From positions 1-33,108 of the forward strand of contig CAIYOB010000198.1 of the NCBI GenBank assembly GCA_903927685.1: a DNA stretch of 33,108 nucleotides. The letters are read 5' to 3'. Below, one piece after another: positions 17,033 through 25,582 of this stretch. A program made the translations under genes and the position numbers. The stretch is from an uncultured Planctomycetaceae bacterium. GTDB taxonomy: Bacteria > Planctomycetota > Planctomycetia > Pirellulales > Pirellulaceae. The notes beneath the pieces are model-generated. The model saw only the letters and a list, made by a program, of their open reading frames with translations. It was not told the DNA's origin and ran no database searches. Within the stretch, counting starts at the first letter, position 1, and each line of letters opens with the position of its first letter.

Positions 17033-17037
17033 CGACG

Positions 17038-18486
17038 ATGACGACCTGCCTGCCGACGGAGCCGTCTGCCGATCGGTCCTGGTTTCGTTTGGCCCAGCGA
17101 GGGACCACCGTCCGGCGCGAGTTCGAAGCCGGCGTCACGACGTTCATGGTCATGGCGTACATCATCTTTGTGAACCCGGCGATCCTCTCGTTCGCCGGCG
17201 TGGTGGGCTGTGAAGGCAAGGGGCCGCCGCTGGCCCAGGTCATGGTGGCGACCTGTTTCGCCTCCGGCCTGATGACCTTGCTGATGGGGCTCGTCTCCAA
17301 TCGACCGTTCGGCTTGGCGCCCGGTATGGGGCTGAACGCGGTCGTCGCGTACCAGTTGGTGATCGGGATGGGGCTGACCTGGCAGCAAGCGATGGGCGCG
17401 GTGGTGGTCGAAGGACTCGCCATCACCCTGTTGGTGCTGATCGGACTTCGCGAGGCGGTCATGAACTCGGTCCCGGCCGCACTCAAGCACGCGATCGCGG
17501 TCGGGATCGGCTGCTTTATCTTCTTTATCGGCCTGATCAACGGCGGACTGGTGCGCGTCCCCGTCGAATCGCTGGCCGTCGTCGACGGCGAAGTCAGCGG
17601 CCAGCCCGCCCCGCCGCTGGGCCTGGGCGAACTGAGCAGCGCTGCCGTCTGCGTCACGCTCGCCGGCCTGGCAGTCACGATGCTGCTGTTCGCCCGAGGC
17701 TGGCGTTCCGCCCTGCTGCAGGGGATTCTGTTCACCACTCTCCTGGCAGTCGTCGTCAACTGGCTGACGGGCGGGACGGCATTGGCCGTGGGCGCCCGGC
17801 TTCCGGCGGCTTGGTGGGCGATGCCGGAACTGGGATTCCTCAGTCTGCCCGGCGTGCAGGGGATGCCCGGCATGTTTGCCAGGCTCGGGGCGCTGAGCGG
17901 GCTGCTGGTCGTGTTTTCGCTGCTGCTGACCGACTTTTTCGACACGATGGGCAGCATCATCGGCGTTTCGAGCCAGCTGGGCGACGTGGACGCCGAGGGG
18001 CGTGTCGAGGGACTGCGTCCCATGTTGCTGGTCGACTCGGTGGCCGCCATCGCGGGAGGCGCGGTGGGCGCTTCGTCGGTGACGACGTATGTCGAGAGTG
18101 CCGCCGGGGTCGCGGCCGGAGGGCGGACCGGCTTGACCTCCGTCGTGACGGCCGCCTTGTTCGCTCTGGCGATGTTCTTTGCGCCGGCAGCCAGCGTCAT
18201 CCCGCCCCAGGCGACCGCGCCGGCCTTGCTGCTGGTGGGCTTCCTGATGGCCGGCGGGCTGCGGGCGATCCACTGGGACCGCTTTGGCGAGGGCTTCCCG
18301 GCCCTGGCCACGATCCTGGTCATGCCGCTCACCTACTCGATCACCAACGGGATCGGCTGCGGCTTTATCAGCTACGTGGGGATCCAGGTTTGCGAGGGGC
18401 GCGGACGGCAAATCCATCCGCTGCTGTGGTGCACGGCCTTGGCGTTTCTGCTCCACTTTTCCCTGCCCTGGCTGCAGGGGGTGTGA
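17038..18486 (+). CDS. NCS2/AzgA-type nucleobase permease
   Basis: The ATG at 17038 follows GGAG with 9 nt spacing and lies 5 bp after the rhamnosidase stop. The 482-aa product is rich in membrane helices (about 12-14). It has the AzgA-like signatures FEAGVTTFMVMAYIIFVNP, GLAPGMGLNAVVAYQLV, AIAVGIGCFIFFIGLINGG, DFFDTMGSIIGVSSQLGDVD and GASSVTTYVESAAGV, the last including the conserved substrate-binding Glu region. This group imports adenine, guanine, hypoxanthine or xanthine with protons. The exact purine cannot be chosen. Coupling to a rhamnosidase gene is unusual and may only reflect tight packing. The frame is intact to the stop at 18484-18486, where the next fragment begins. Confidence 0.93.
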   Translation: MTTCLPTEPSADRSWFRLAQRGTTVRREFEAGVTTFMVMAYIIFVNPAILSFAGVVGCEGKGPPLAQVMVATCFASGLMTLLMGLVSNRPFGLAPGMGLNAVVAYQLVIGMGLTWQQAMGAVVVEGLAITLLVLIGLREAVMNSVPAALKHAIAVGIGCFIFFIGLINGGLVRVPVESLAVVDGEVSGQPAPPLGLGELSSAAVCVTLAGLAVTMLLFARGWRSALLQGILFTTLLAVVVNWLTGGTALAVGARLPAAWWAMPELGFLSLPGVQGMPGMFARLGALSGLLVVFSLLLTDFFDTMGSIIGVSSQLGDVDAEGRVEGLRPMLLVDSVAAIAGGAVGASSVTTYVESAAGVAAGGRTGLTSVVTAALFALAMFFAPAASVIPPQATAPALLLVGFLMAGGLRAIHWDRFGEGFPALATILVMPLTYSITNGIGCGFISYVGIQVCEGRGRQIHPLLWCTALAFLLHFSLPWLQGV

Positions 18487-18611
18487 TTCAGAACGACGAA
18501 CAACCGGTCGTCAACGTAAGCTGGCACGACGCCGTAGCCTTCTGGACGTGGCTCAGCCACAAGGAAGGCAAGATGTCCCAACTACCGACCGAGGCCCGAT
18601 GGGAATATGCC
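18486..18611 (+). pseudogene. Fragment of a formylglycine-generating-enzyme (SUMF1/EgtB) domain
   Basis: Starting at the last base of the permease stop, one frame reads NDEQPVVNVSWHDAVAFWTW, then LSHKEGKMSQLPTEARWEYA. This is the well-known core of the FGE-sulfatase domain ('hPV.nVsw.dA.aYc.Wl....g...RLPTEAEWEyA'). No start codon or ribosome binding site precedes it, similarity stops after WEYA, and a stop follows at about 18650. The metal and cysteine residues of the active enzyme, further C-terminal, are absent. It is a gene remnant of about 42 codons, left by deletion or by insertion next to the permease. Confidence 0.8.
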
Positions 18612-18714
18612 ACCTCGATTTGGTCGTGGACTTGCGGAGCCGTTCGCTGATCCGCAATCCTGCCCATGGTGGAGAGCATGTCTACGAACTGTATTGAGCG
18701 TGCGATGTCGCATC

Positions 18715-18771
18715 GCCGAACCATCGGTTGCACGCGAGGCGAGTACGCCCGCGTGAACCGTAACGTCAGGC
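18715..18771. repeat. attC-like (integron recombination site-like) imperfect hairpin
   Basis: GCCGAAC (18715-18721) and GTCAGGC (18765-18771) bracket an imperfect hairpin: GGTT pairs with AACC, CACGCG with CGCGTG, and GGCG with CGCC around an AGTA loop. Two unpaired bases (G at 18730, A at 18737) lie on the same arm, as extrahelical bases do in attC sites. The right end would read GTTAGGC-like if one base were changed. The wording also resembles repeats I recall from Rhodopirellula-type genomes (memory only). No integrase is in the window. A chance hairpin remains possible. Confidence 0.35.
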
Positions 18772-19219
18772 TAAGGTCTTGCGGCCCGATGTGCTACGCC
18801 CCAAGCGGTGGCGAATAAAGACGACGACTTGAAAGCGGCGTCCGACGGCAGTGTGGCCGGCAGTCGTGCGGCGGGCGGGTTCGAGGGCGACCACTGGCTG
18901 TGCCCGATCGAAGACCGGCGTCCGCAAGGCTCGCGGCGCGAGGGGTTGTTGGAAGGCTCTGCACGGACCACACACGCTTGTGCGAGCTTGCTTGCCAGCG
19001 TGGCGTGCATCATCTGGACAATCTGGCGGCACCGCCTGCCTGAACACATGGTCCGCCTTCCCACGGATTCCGTGGTGCTCATCAGCCGGAATTCGCTCGG
19101 TTCGCGTCCGCTGGAGCACGGCCGCATGGCCGACTGATTTCTCAAGCCTTGGTGCGGCGCACCAGCAACGTGCCGGCCTGCGATGCAACGCCATCTCGAC
19201 CTTTGCACGGGTGGGTGAA
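18772..19219. other. Intergenic island without a supportable gene
   Basis: A 109-codon frame (18808-19137, plus) and overlapping minus-strand frames are open here, but none has a ribosome binding site, a signal peptide, a recognisable motif or planctomycete-like codon balance, and stretches such as CIIWTIWRHRLPEH look random. With the gene fragment and attC-like hairpin just upstream, this looks like decayed accessory DNA. Confidence 0.5.
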
Positions 19220-19248
19220 TTGACCCTGGCTCCCGCCGGGCTTAGAAT
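19220..19248 (+). promoter_or_regulatory. Sigma70-type promoter of the Tat-exported oxidoreductase
   Basis: TTGACC (19220-19225) and TAGAAT (19243-19248) are separated by exactly 17 bp, close to the consensus TTGACA/TATAAT. The start codon is about 84 bp downstream, and no other gene intervenes, so it probably drives the gene at 19332. Confidence 0.6.
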
Positions 19249-19331
19249 CGCGCGGCGGGGCGGGGACTTGTGCCCCCCGCCGGTTTCTCGTTTTATCTCC
19301 CCCCTGCCCGATTTTCCGGAGCCCACCCACC

Positions 19332-20726
19332 ATGAATCAACACTTGCAGCTCACTCGGCGTTCTCTTTTGAAGTCGCTCGGCGCGGCCGGTATCGGCGCC
19401 GTGGCGTTGCCGCACCTGGTGCCCGCCCGGGCTCTGGCTGGCGAAGGAGCCAACGCCAAGCTGAACCTGGCCCTGCTCGGCTGCGGCGGCCGGATGGGTC
19501 AGATCCTCGGCTCGGCCCTGCAGCAGGGCGACCAGGTCGCGGCCATCTGCGACGTCGACCCGCGCCAGATCGCCGAACTCAAGAAGAAGTTCAGTCAGCC
19601 GCTGGACAAGGCCAAGGTCTATGAAGACTACCGCCAACTGTTGGACGCCGAGAAATCCGTCGATGCGGTGGTCATCGCTCCGGGGCAGCGGTGGCACGTG
19701 CCGATGAGCAAGGCGGCTATCCTGGCCGGCAAGCATGTGTTCTGTGAAAAGCCGCTGGCGCACAGCTGTGAAGAAGCCCGCGAGATCCGCGAACTGGGCC
19801 GGCAGACCAAGTTGGCGACCCAGTTGGGCACGCAGGGCGGCTCGACCGACACGTTCCGCCGCAGCATGGAAGTGATCCAAGGGGGCCTGCTGGGCAAGAT
19901 CCGCGAAGTCCACTGCTGGATCACCCGCAGTTTTCCGCCCAGCGCCCCGATCGACACCAACGCCGATCCGATTCCCGAAGGGCTGAATTGGGACTTCTGG
20001 TGCGGCCCGTCGCCGCTGTTGCCTTACAAGAGCTATTACATCGCCGCCCCCGGCGCCGTGGGCTGTTTGCACTGGGGCCGCTGGCTGCCCTTTGGCGACG
20101 GCCACTTGGCCGACATGGGCGCGCATGGCTTGAACTTGCCCTGGCGGGCGCTGCAGCTCGGTGCGCCCTTGAAAGCCACGGTCCAGTTCCCCGAGCCGCT
20201 CCAGGACAGCTATCCCTCGGCCAGCGATTTCCGTTGGGACTTTGCCGCGCGCGACGGGTTTGATCCGGTCAGCGTCTGGTGGCACGACGGGGTCAAGGCT
20301 GGCCCGCCGGAAGAGCTGGGCCAGAAGCTATTGTCGACGTACGGCAAGGTTCCGGACAACGGCGTGCTGTTCGCGGGCGAGAAGGGCATTCTCTGCTCCA
20401 ACGCTTGGGGCGTCGGCGGCGTAGTCCGGCTGGAGGGCGACGACAAGTGCCGCGGCGTCCAGGACCATGAAGCCGGCAAGGCGATTCCCGTGACCCTGCC
20501 CAGGGCCAAGGACCACATGCGGGAATGGCTGGACGCCTGCAAGGGCGAAGGCCGGACCTTCCAGGGCTTCGATACCTCCGCCTGCATCGCCGAGATCGCC
20601 ATGGTCGGCATGGTCGCCATGCGGCTGGGCAAGCCCGTCGAGTGGGACAGCGCGGCGCTGCAGGTCAAGGGCGAGCCGGAGGCGGAACCGCTGGTCCACT
20701 TGGCCCAGCGGAAGAAATGGCTGTAG
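19332..20726 (+). CDS. Tat-exported Gfo/Idh/MocA family oxidoreductase
   Basis: The ATG at 19332 has GGAG 10 nt upstream. The 464-aa product has a twin-arginine signal (TRRSLLKSLGAAGIGAVALP, residues 8-27; cleavage near ALA). A Rossmann dinucleotide fold follows: LNLALLGCGGRMG with the glycine motif at 50-56, then ICDVDP, VIAPGQRWH and the family-defining CEKP (138-141). The C-terminal half is the alpha/beta substrate domain with NWDFWCGPSPLLPY and a GCLHWGRWLPFGDGHLADMG segment containing the His and Asp residues often used in catalysis. Such proteins oxidise or reduce sugars, inositols or glycosides with NAD(P), the cofactor being loaded before Tat export. Export of many such paralogues is typical of planctomycetes. 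It converges on the kinase gene with only 9 bp between the stops. Confidence 0.94.
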   Translation: MNQHLQLTRRSLLKSLGAAGIGAVALPHLVPARALAGEGANAKLNLALLGCGGRMGQILGSALQQGDQVAAICDVDPRQIAELKKKFSQPLDKAKVYEDYRQLLDAEKSVDAVVIAPGQRWHVPMSKAAILAGKHVFCEKPLAHSCEEAREIRELGRQTKLATQLGTQGGSTDTFRRSMEVIQGGLLGKIREVHCWITRSFPPSAPIDTNADPIPEGLNWDFWCGPSPLLPYKSYYIAAPGAVGCLHWGRWLPFGDGHLADMGAHGLNLPWRALQLGAPLKATVQFPEPLQDSYPSASDFRWDFAARDGFDPVSVWWHDGVKAGPPEELGQKLLSTYGKVPDNGVLFAGEKGILCSNAWGVGGVVRLEGDDKCRGVQDHEAGKAIPVTLPRAKDHMREWLDACKGEGRTFQGFDTSACIAEIAMVGMVAMRLGKPVEWDSAALQVKGEPEAEPLVHLAQRKKWL

Positions 20727-20735
20727 CGTGGGCGG

Positions 20736-23700
20736 TCAGTCGCTGTCGAGAGCTTTTTTCAGCGCGGCGATCAATTCGCCGTGCTGATACGGCTTGCGAA
20801 TGAAGCCCGTCAGGCCCAGGCCGGCGAATCGCTCCGTCGCGTCCTCCTCGCTGTACCCGCTCGACACGACGACGCGGACGGACGGCGAGATGCGGCGGAG
20901 TTCGCGGAAAGCTTCCTGGCCATCCATCCTGGGCATGGTTAGATCCAGCAGCACCAGGGCGATCTCCGCCTGGTGCTGGCGGTACAGCTGCAGGGCCTGG
21001 GCGCCGTCGGCGGCCGTCAGGACGGTGAATCCGGCGCGCTCGATCAACCGCCGCGCCAAGTTACGGACCATCTCCTCGTCATCCACCACCAGGATCGTAC
21101 CGCCGGCCCGCCGAGCGGGCGCCTCGAAACCGCCGGCCCCGACCGCGACAGCCGGGCCGCTGGCCGGAAAGAGCACCTGGAAGATCGTGCCCCGGCCGGG
21201 ATGGCTGGTGATTCCGATCGCGCCCTTGTGGCCGCGCACGATGCCGTGAACCGCGGCCGCTCCCAGCCCCCGGCCGGTGAATTTCGTCGTGAAGAACGGA
21301 TCGAAGATCTTGGCCAGCGTCTGGTCGTCCATGCCGCAGCCCGTATCGGCGACCTCCAAGCACACATACAACCCCGCCGGCACGTCCCGGCCCAGAGTCA
21401 GCCCCGCCAGTTCCTCGGCGGTGGCCTGCACCGGCCTTGTCGAGATGGTGATCCGGCCGGTTTCTTCACCTAATGCCTCGGACGCATTGATGACCAGGTT
21501 CAGCAGCAACTGCCGCAGTTGGGCAGGATCGGCCTCGATGGACGGCAAATCGCAGGGCAGGTTGTAGGTCACCGCGGCCCTCTTCGAGATGCAGGTGGCC
21601 AGAAGGCCCTGGCACTCCGCCACCAATTGCGACAGATTGACGGGCTCGATGACGAACTTGCCTTTGCCGGAATAAGCCAGCATCTGCCGCGTCAGTTCCG
21701 TCGCCCGGTCGACGGACTGCCGGATGACCTTGAGATCGTCCTGTTCGGGTGCCGCTGGCGGCAGCGACGCCTGGACCAATTCCGCATAGCCGCCGATGGC
21801 GGCCAGGATGTTATTGAAATCGTGGGCGATCCCGCCCGCCATGATGCCCAGGCTTTCGAACTTCTGCGTCTGCAAGAGCCGCCGCTCCAAGTCGCGCGAT
21901 TCGTGTTCGGCATGCCGGCGGTCGGTGATGTCCTCGAAGACCGTATAGACCTGGAACGGCTGCTCCTCTCCCGGGCGAAACAGGGGCACCGCGTCAACCT
22001 TGATCCAGCGATGGGCGGCGACGCGCCGGTTGAAGTAGCCCATGACGACGCCTTTCACCGGCTGACCGCTTCGGAGGGCCTGCATCGCCGGATGCTCCAA
22101 GCCCGGAAATGGCGAGCCGTCTTCGCGAATGGTGAATGCCTCCTGGCTCACCGAATTCGAGCCCAGGAATTCGTCGGCGCTCGTTCCGAGAATGCGTTCC
22201 GCAGCGGGATTCATGGCGATGACGGTGCCGTCGCGCCGTTGATGGACCACCCCCTGCAACATCGTCTCCGCCAACACGCGGAAGTGCTCTTCGCTCTGCC
22301 GCAGCGATTCCTCTGCCCGCTGGCGTGCCGTGACGTCGGTGGCAATCCCGCACAGGGCCAGCGGTTGCCCTGCTTCATCCCGGACCAGCCGAGTCCGGCA
22401 GTCCATAACGAGTTCCTTGCCGTCCGAGTCGTAATTAATCACTTCGCCCCGCCATTCGCCGTCCTCGCGGGTCTTCCGGATGATCTCCCGTTGAGTTGCA
22501 CCCTTGTCCGGGTCGTCACCATAGAGCGTGACAGACTGTCCGATCAGACATTCTCGCGAGCGCTTCAGCGACGCGCACTCGGCGTCATTCACATACTGAA
22601 TAACGCCGTCCAGGTCCGTGACCGTCACCTTGTCCTGGATCTGGTCCAGGACCAGCGACTGCAGGCGCAACTGCCGCTCCTGCTTCTTCCGTGCCGTGAC
22701 GTCCCGCGCGAAGACAGCAAACTGTTTCACGCGACCGTGCTGGTCAAAGACCGGATACACCGTATTCTCGAACCAGATGCCGCCCCGTTGATCCTCGAAC
22801 TGCACAGGTTGTCGCGTTTCGGCGACCCGCTCAATCTCCTTCTGGCGTGATTCGGCGAGCTCCGCCGGGAGGAAATCGTAAGCGGATTTTCCCACGAGTT
22901 CGGCCACCGACGTCCCGACGCGCTCAGCCGTCGTCTCGTTGCATTCCAGGACGCCCCCTTCCAGGTCGAGCAGAAAGACCGATTCGCTGACCGCCTCGAG
23001 GATCCCGCGCAAGCGGGCCTCGCGGTCCCGGAGCGCGTCCTGGGTGCGCCGCAGGTCGGTGACGTCCGTGGCCACGCTCAGGATCACGTCCTGGTCGCCC
23101 CACCGAGCGGGTTTTGCGTGGACGCGAAGCGGGAGGAGCGAACCGTCTTTTCGGTAGTGCTCGACGTCGAAGGACGCCCAGCCCCGCTCCGTGATTTCGG
23201 CCATTCTGGCTGCGATCTGTTCCGCGCTCGCCGGCACATCTACCTGGTGCAGGTTCAGTTGGAGAAACTCGTCCCGGGTATAGCCATGCAGCGCGAGCGT
23301 CTGTTCGTTGGCATACAGGAAACGCCCCTCGCGATCGTGCACGGTGGTGCACGTCGGCGCGGCGTCCAGGAGTTCCGCCAGCAAGCGAAGTCGCTCCTCG
23401 GTCCGCCTGTAGTCCGTGATGTCTTCCAGGCACAACACCAGACTCGGCTGGCCCCCGAGGGACAACAAGGCGGTGGAGCCCAGGAAGGCCATGTCTTCCC
23501 GGCGCCCCTGCCGCAGGACCGTCGGCCGATAGTCGATGCCGCGATGGCTGGCGCCGGTCCGGTAGGTATCCACCATCGCCAGCCGCAACGGGCAGGCTTG
23601 GCAGCTGGTTCCAAAACCGCAACCCCGGGGATCCTCCAGCGCGTTGATACAGCCCAGGATCCCGCAGGCGGTTTCGCCCTCCAGGGAACCATCCGTTCGG

Positions 23701-23849
23701 TCGACGAACTCGCACAAGGCTCGATTGGCATACAGGACGCGCCGCTCGGCGTCCAGCACGCAAATCATCACCGGCACGTGGTCGTAGACCAGCCGCAGTT
23801 CAGCTTGACGTTGGCTTGACAGCGCCTGCGGCTTGTCTTGGATTTCCAT
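20736..23849 (-). CDS. Soluble hybrid histidine kinase: five PAS domains, HisKA, HATPase, receiver
   Basis: I chose the ATG at 23849 because GGGAGG lies about 6 nt upstream; the frame is open 31 codons further without a ribosome binding site. The 1037-aa product has no membrane helix. Five PAS repeats cover about residues 18-150, 154-275, 285-405, 410-530 and 535-660, most ending in a D(V/I)T(D/A) boundary. The kinase core has GGIAHDFNNILAAIGGY with phospho-acceptor H676, then LLLNLVINASEAL (N box), DTGCGMDD and DPFFTTKFTGRGLG. The receiver (about 915-1037) has VVDDEE, LLDLTMPRMDG with phospho-acceptor D969, and the late Lys in FIRKPY. PAS1 carries a cysteine cluster. This architecture suits phosphorelay sensing of redox or small ligands in the cytoplasm. 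It is 22 bp behind the serine hydrolase gene and probably co-transcribed with it. Confidence 0.95.
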   Translation of the reverse strand: MEIQDKPQALSSQRQAELRLVYDHVPVMICVLDAERRVLYANRALCEFVDRTDGSLEGETACGILGCINALEDPRGCGFGTSCQACPLRLAMVDTYRTGASHRGIDYRPTVLRQGRREDMAFLGSTALLSLGGQPSLVLCLEDITDYRRTEERLRLLAELLDAAPTCTTVHDREGRFLYANEQTLALHGYTRDEFLQLNLHQVDVPASAEQIAARMAEITERGWASFDVEHYRKDGSLLPLRVHAKPARWGDQDVILSVATDVTDLRRTQDALRDREARLRGILEAVSESVFLLDLEGGVLECNETTAERVGTSVAELVGKSAYDFLPAELAESRQKEIERVAETRQPVQFEDQRGGIWFENTVYPVFDQHGRVKQFAVFARDVTARKKQERQLRLQSLVLDQIQDKVTVTDLDGVIQYVNDAECASLKRSRECLIGQSVTLYGDDPDKGATQREIIRKTREDGEWRGEVINYDSDGKELVMDCRTRLVRDEAGQPLALCGIATDVTARQRAEESLRQSEEHFRVLAETMLQGVVHQRRDGTVIAMNPAAERILGTSADEFLGSNSVSQEAFTIREDGSPFPGLEHPAMQALRSGQPVKGVVMGYFNRRVAAHRWIKVDAVPLFRPGEEQPFQVYTVFEDITDRRHAEHESRDLERRLLQTQKFESLGIMAGGIAHDFNNILAAIGGYAELVQASLPPAAPEQDDLKVIRQSVDRATELTRQMLAYSGKGKFVIEPVNLSQLVAECQGLLATCISKRAAVTYNLPCDLPSIEADPAQLRQLLLNLVINASEALGEETGRITISTRPVQATAEELAGLTLGRDVPAGLYVCLEVADTGCGMDDQTLAKIFDPFFTTKFTGRGLGAAAVHGIVRGHKGAIGITSHPGRGTIFQVLFPASGPAVAVGAGGFEAPARRAGGTILVVDDEEMVRNLARRLIERAGFTVLTAADGAQALQLYRQHQAEIALVLLDLTMPRMDGQEAFRELRRISPSVRVVVSSGYSEEDATERFAGLGLTGFIRKPYQHGELIAALKKALDSD

Positions 23850-23871
23850 CGCACACCTCCCGGAACCTGTC

Positions 23872-25062
23872 TCAGTCTGCGACCGCTTGGACCGCCAGTT
23901 CCTGGAACACGCGCCGGATCTCGGCTCCGTCGCTGTTGCCAAAGCCGGTCCGCTGGATCATCAGGACGAAGATCATCCGCCGGCGCGGATCGACCCAGCC
24001 CTGGGTGCCAAACGCGCCGCCATGGCCGAAGGTCCCTGGCGAGAGCATGGCCGTGACGCCTTGCGGCTGGCGCACCAGGCACCAGCCCAGCCCCCACGCG
24101 TTGCCGTCGGTAAAGCCCGTGACCAAGTCGCCGGTCTGGATCGTCGTCATCTGCTCGACCGCCGCAGCCGAGACGATCCGCCGGCCGTCCAACTCGCCGC
24201 CGTTCAAGATCATCTGGTAGAAGCGAGCCATATCGGACGCCGTCGAAAACAGCCCGCCCGACGGATTGGGGCTCGTGTCGGGCGACACGTCCGTCAGCCA
24301 GTGCGTCGCGCGGGCCAGCGACTGGCCGCCCTCGGCGGGCTGGTACAAGACCGCCCGCCGCGCTTGCTGCGCTGCCGTGGGATGGAACGTCGTGTCGGCC
24401 ATCTGCAGCGGCCGGAAGATCCGTTCGGCCAGAAAATCCTCGAACGGCTGGCCGGACACGACCTCGACCACCCGGCCGCAAACGCTCACTCCCGGACTGT
24501 ACTGCCACTTGGCGCCCGGCTCAAAGTCCAGCGGCCGCGTTGCCAGTTTCTCGACCGAGTCCTGCAAGGAGCCCTCGTTCTGCTGACTGCCGCCCAGGCC
24601 GGCGGTGTGCGTCAAGCAATGCCGGAGCGTCAGGGCCTGTTTCGGCTTGCCGTCCCGCAACGCCACGGCCGCAAAGGCCGGGATGTACTTGGCGACCGGA
24701 TCATCCAGCGACAACTTGCCCTCATCCTGCAGGATCATCACGGCGGTCGCGGTTACCGGTTTGGTCATCGAGGCGATGCAGAAGATCGTGTCGCGGCGCA
24801 TCGGCCGGTCATGCTCCAAATCGGCCGCGCCGACGGCCTCCAGATGAATCACCTGGCCGCGATAGGCGACCAAAGTAACCGCGCCGGAAATCTGTTTCCG
24901 GTCGACGAACTGCTGCATCTGAGGCCCGATCTGGGCCAATCGGTCCGCAGCGATACCGACCGGTGCAGCCGCCGATTCATCGGCGGCGGGGCAGTGTTGA
25001 AGGGCGAAACCCAGGGCCAGGAACCCGGACACCAGCAGACGCCATAAATCGGACTTGCGCAT
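23872..25062 (-). CDS. Exported serine hydrolase, beta-lactamase class C/esterase family
   Basis: The ATG at 25062 has GGAGG 6 nt upstream. The 396-aa product has a Sec signal (residues 8-27). The beta-lactamase fold shows S98-M-T-K101 (nucleophile and general base), YSPG in the place of the Y-x-N motif, LTHTAGLG, SGGLFSTASDMARFYQM, and GHGGAFGTQ replacing the KTG triad, a pattern usual for esterase or D-aminopeptidase-like members rather than true AmpC enzymes. It could hydrolyse esters, D-amino peptides or cell-wall pieces outside the cytoplasm. The gene is divergent from the ubiquitin-like operon and is upstream of the kinase in the same unit. Confidence 0.93.
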   Translation of the reverse strand: MRKSDLWRLLVSGFLALGFALQHCPAADESAAAPVGIAADRLAQIGPQMQQFVDRKQISGAVTLVAYRGQVIHLEAVGAADLEHDRPMRRDTIFCIASMTKPVTATAVMILQDEGKLSLDDPVAKYIPAFAAVALRDGKPKQALTLRHCLTHTAGLGGSQQNEGSLQDSVEKLATRPLDFEPGAKWQYSPGVSVCGRVVEVVSGQPFEDFLAERIFRPLQMADTTFHPTAAQQARRAVLYQPAEGGQSLARATHWLTDVSPDTSPNPSGGLFSTASDMARFYQMILNGGELDGRRIVSAAAVEQMTTIQTGDLVTGFTDGNAWGLGWCLVRQPQGVTAMLSPGTFGHGGAFGTQGWVDPRRRMIFVLMIQRTGFGNSDGAEIRRVFQELAVQAVAD

Positions 25063-25173
25063 GCGAAACCTCCGAGAAGCGGAATTGAGCTGCCGCAGTC
25101 ACTGCATCATAGCCAGCTCAACGGAATCTTTCCATCGGGGGGTGTCTGTCATCAGGGATCTTTTCGGGCAAGC

Positions 25174-25203
25174 TTCTCGCAGACGGAACGAATACGTTAT
25201 ACT
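25174..25203 (+). promoter_or_regulatory. Candidate promoter of the ubiquitin-like operon
   Basis: TATACT at 25198-25203 is a strong -10 match, 47 bp before the Ubl start codon. The -35 hexamer is poor (TTCTCG with an 18-bp spacer), so activation by a regulator or a different sigma factor is possible. On the opposite strand a TATGAT (25106-25111) may serve the divergent hydrolase gene. Confidence 0.4.
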
Positions 25204-25250
25204 GACGGCGAGATTGCGGAATGGTAACTACGTAACGTGGGGAGGGCCAC

Positions 25251-25547
25251 ATGACGGAAACGGCGGCGGGCGGCGAGCCCAAGGGGACGCGGGTCACGTT
25301 TCTCGACCAGACGGGGGCCAAGTCGGTCGACGCGGTCATCGCCGATACGGTCACGGTCAAGCGGATCCTGCCCAACGTGATCACCAAGATGAATCTGCCG
25401 GTCACGGGGCCGGACGGCCAGCCGATGAGCTACAGCCTGGATCACAAGGAGGGCGGCCGACGGTTGCAGGAGCAGCAGACCTTGCCTGAAGCCCAGGTCC
25501 GCAACGGGGACCACTTGATCGTCTATCCGGAGATTGTCGCTGGCTAG
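25251..25547 (+). CDS. Ubiquitin-like modifier (beta-grasp, YukD/EsaB-like)
   Basis: The ATG at 25251 has GGGAGGG about 5 nt upstream. The 98-aa product fits a ubiquitin-like beta-grasp: strand GTRVTFLDQTG (12-22), a turn, helix VTVKRILPNVITKMNL, then PMSYSLDHKEGGRRLQEQQT and the closing DHLIVYPEIV strand. It ends Val-Ala-Gly, so the carboxyl Gly is exposed without a tail, and no proteolytic maturation is needed. Lysines exist at several positions (for example K37, K46, K66), so chains are conceivable. Similarity to ubiquitin itself is not visible at sequence level. The assignment rests on fold pattern, size and on the E2, E1, JAMM and RING genes that follow. It is the first gene of the operon. 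Confidence 0.85.
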   Translation: MTETAAGGEPKGTRVTFLDQTGAKSVDAVIADTVTVKRILPNVITKMNLPVTGPDGQPMSYSLDHKEGGRRLQEQQTLPEAQVRNGDHLIVYPEIVAG

Positions 25548-25582
25548 CTCGGGCTGGGACGTCATTGCAGGGGAAACGAGGC

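Noticed and set aside
18808..19137. 109-codon plus-strand frame in the intergenic island
   Set aside because: No ribosome binding site, no domain and random-looking composition beside decayed sequence.
21519..22850. 443-codon plus-strand frame across the kinase
   Set aside because: Antisense shadow of PAS domains; no start signal and no motif.
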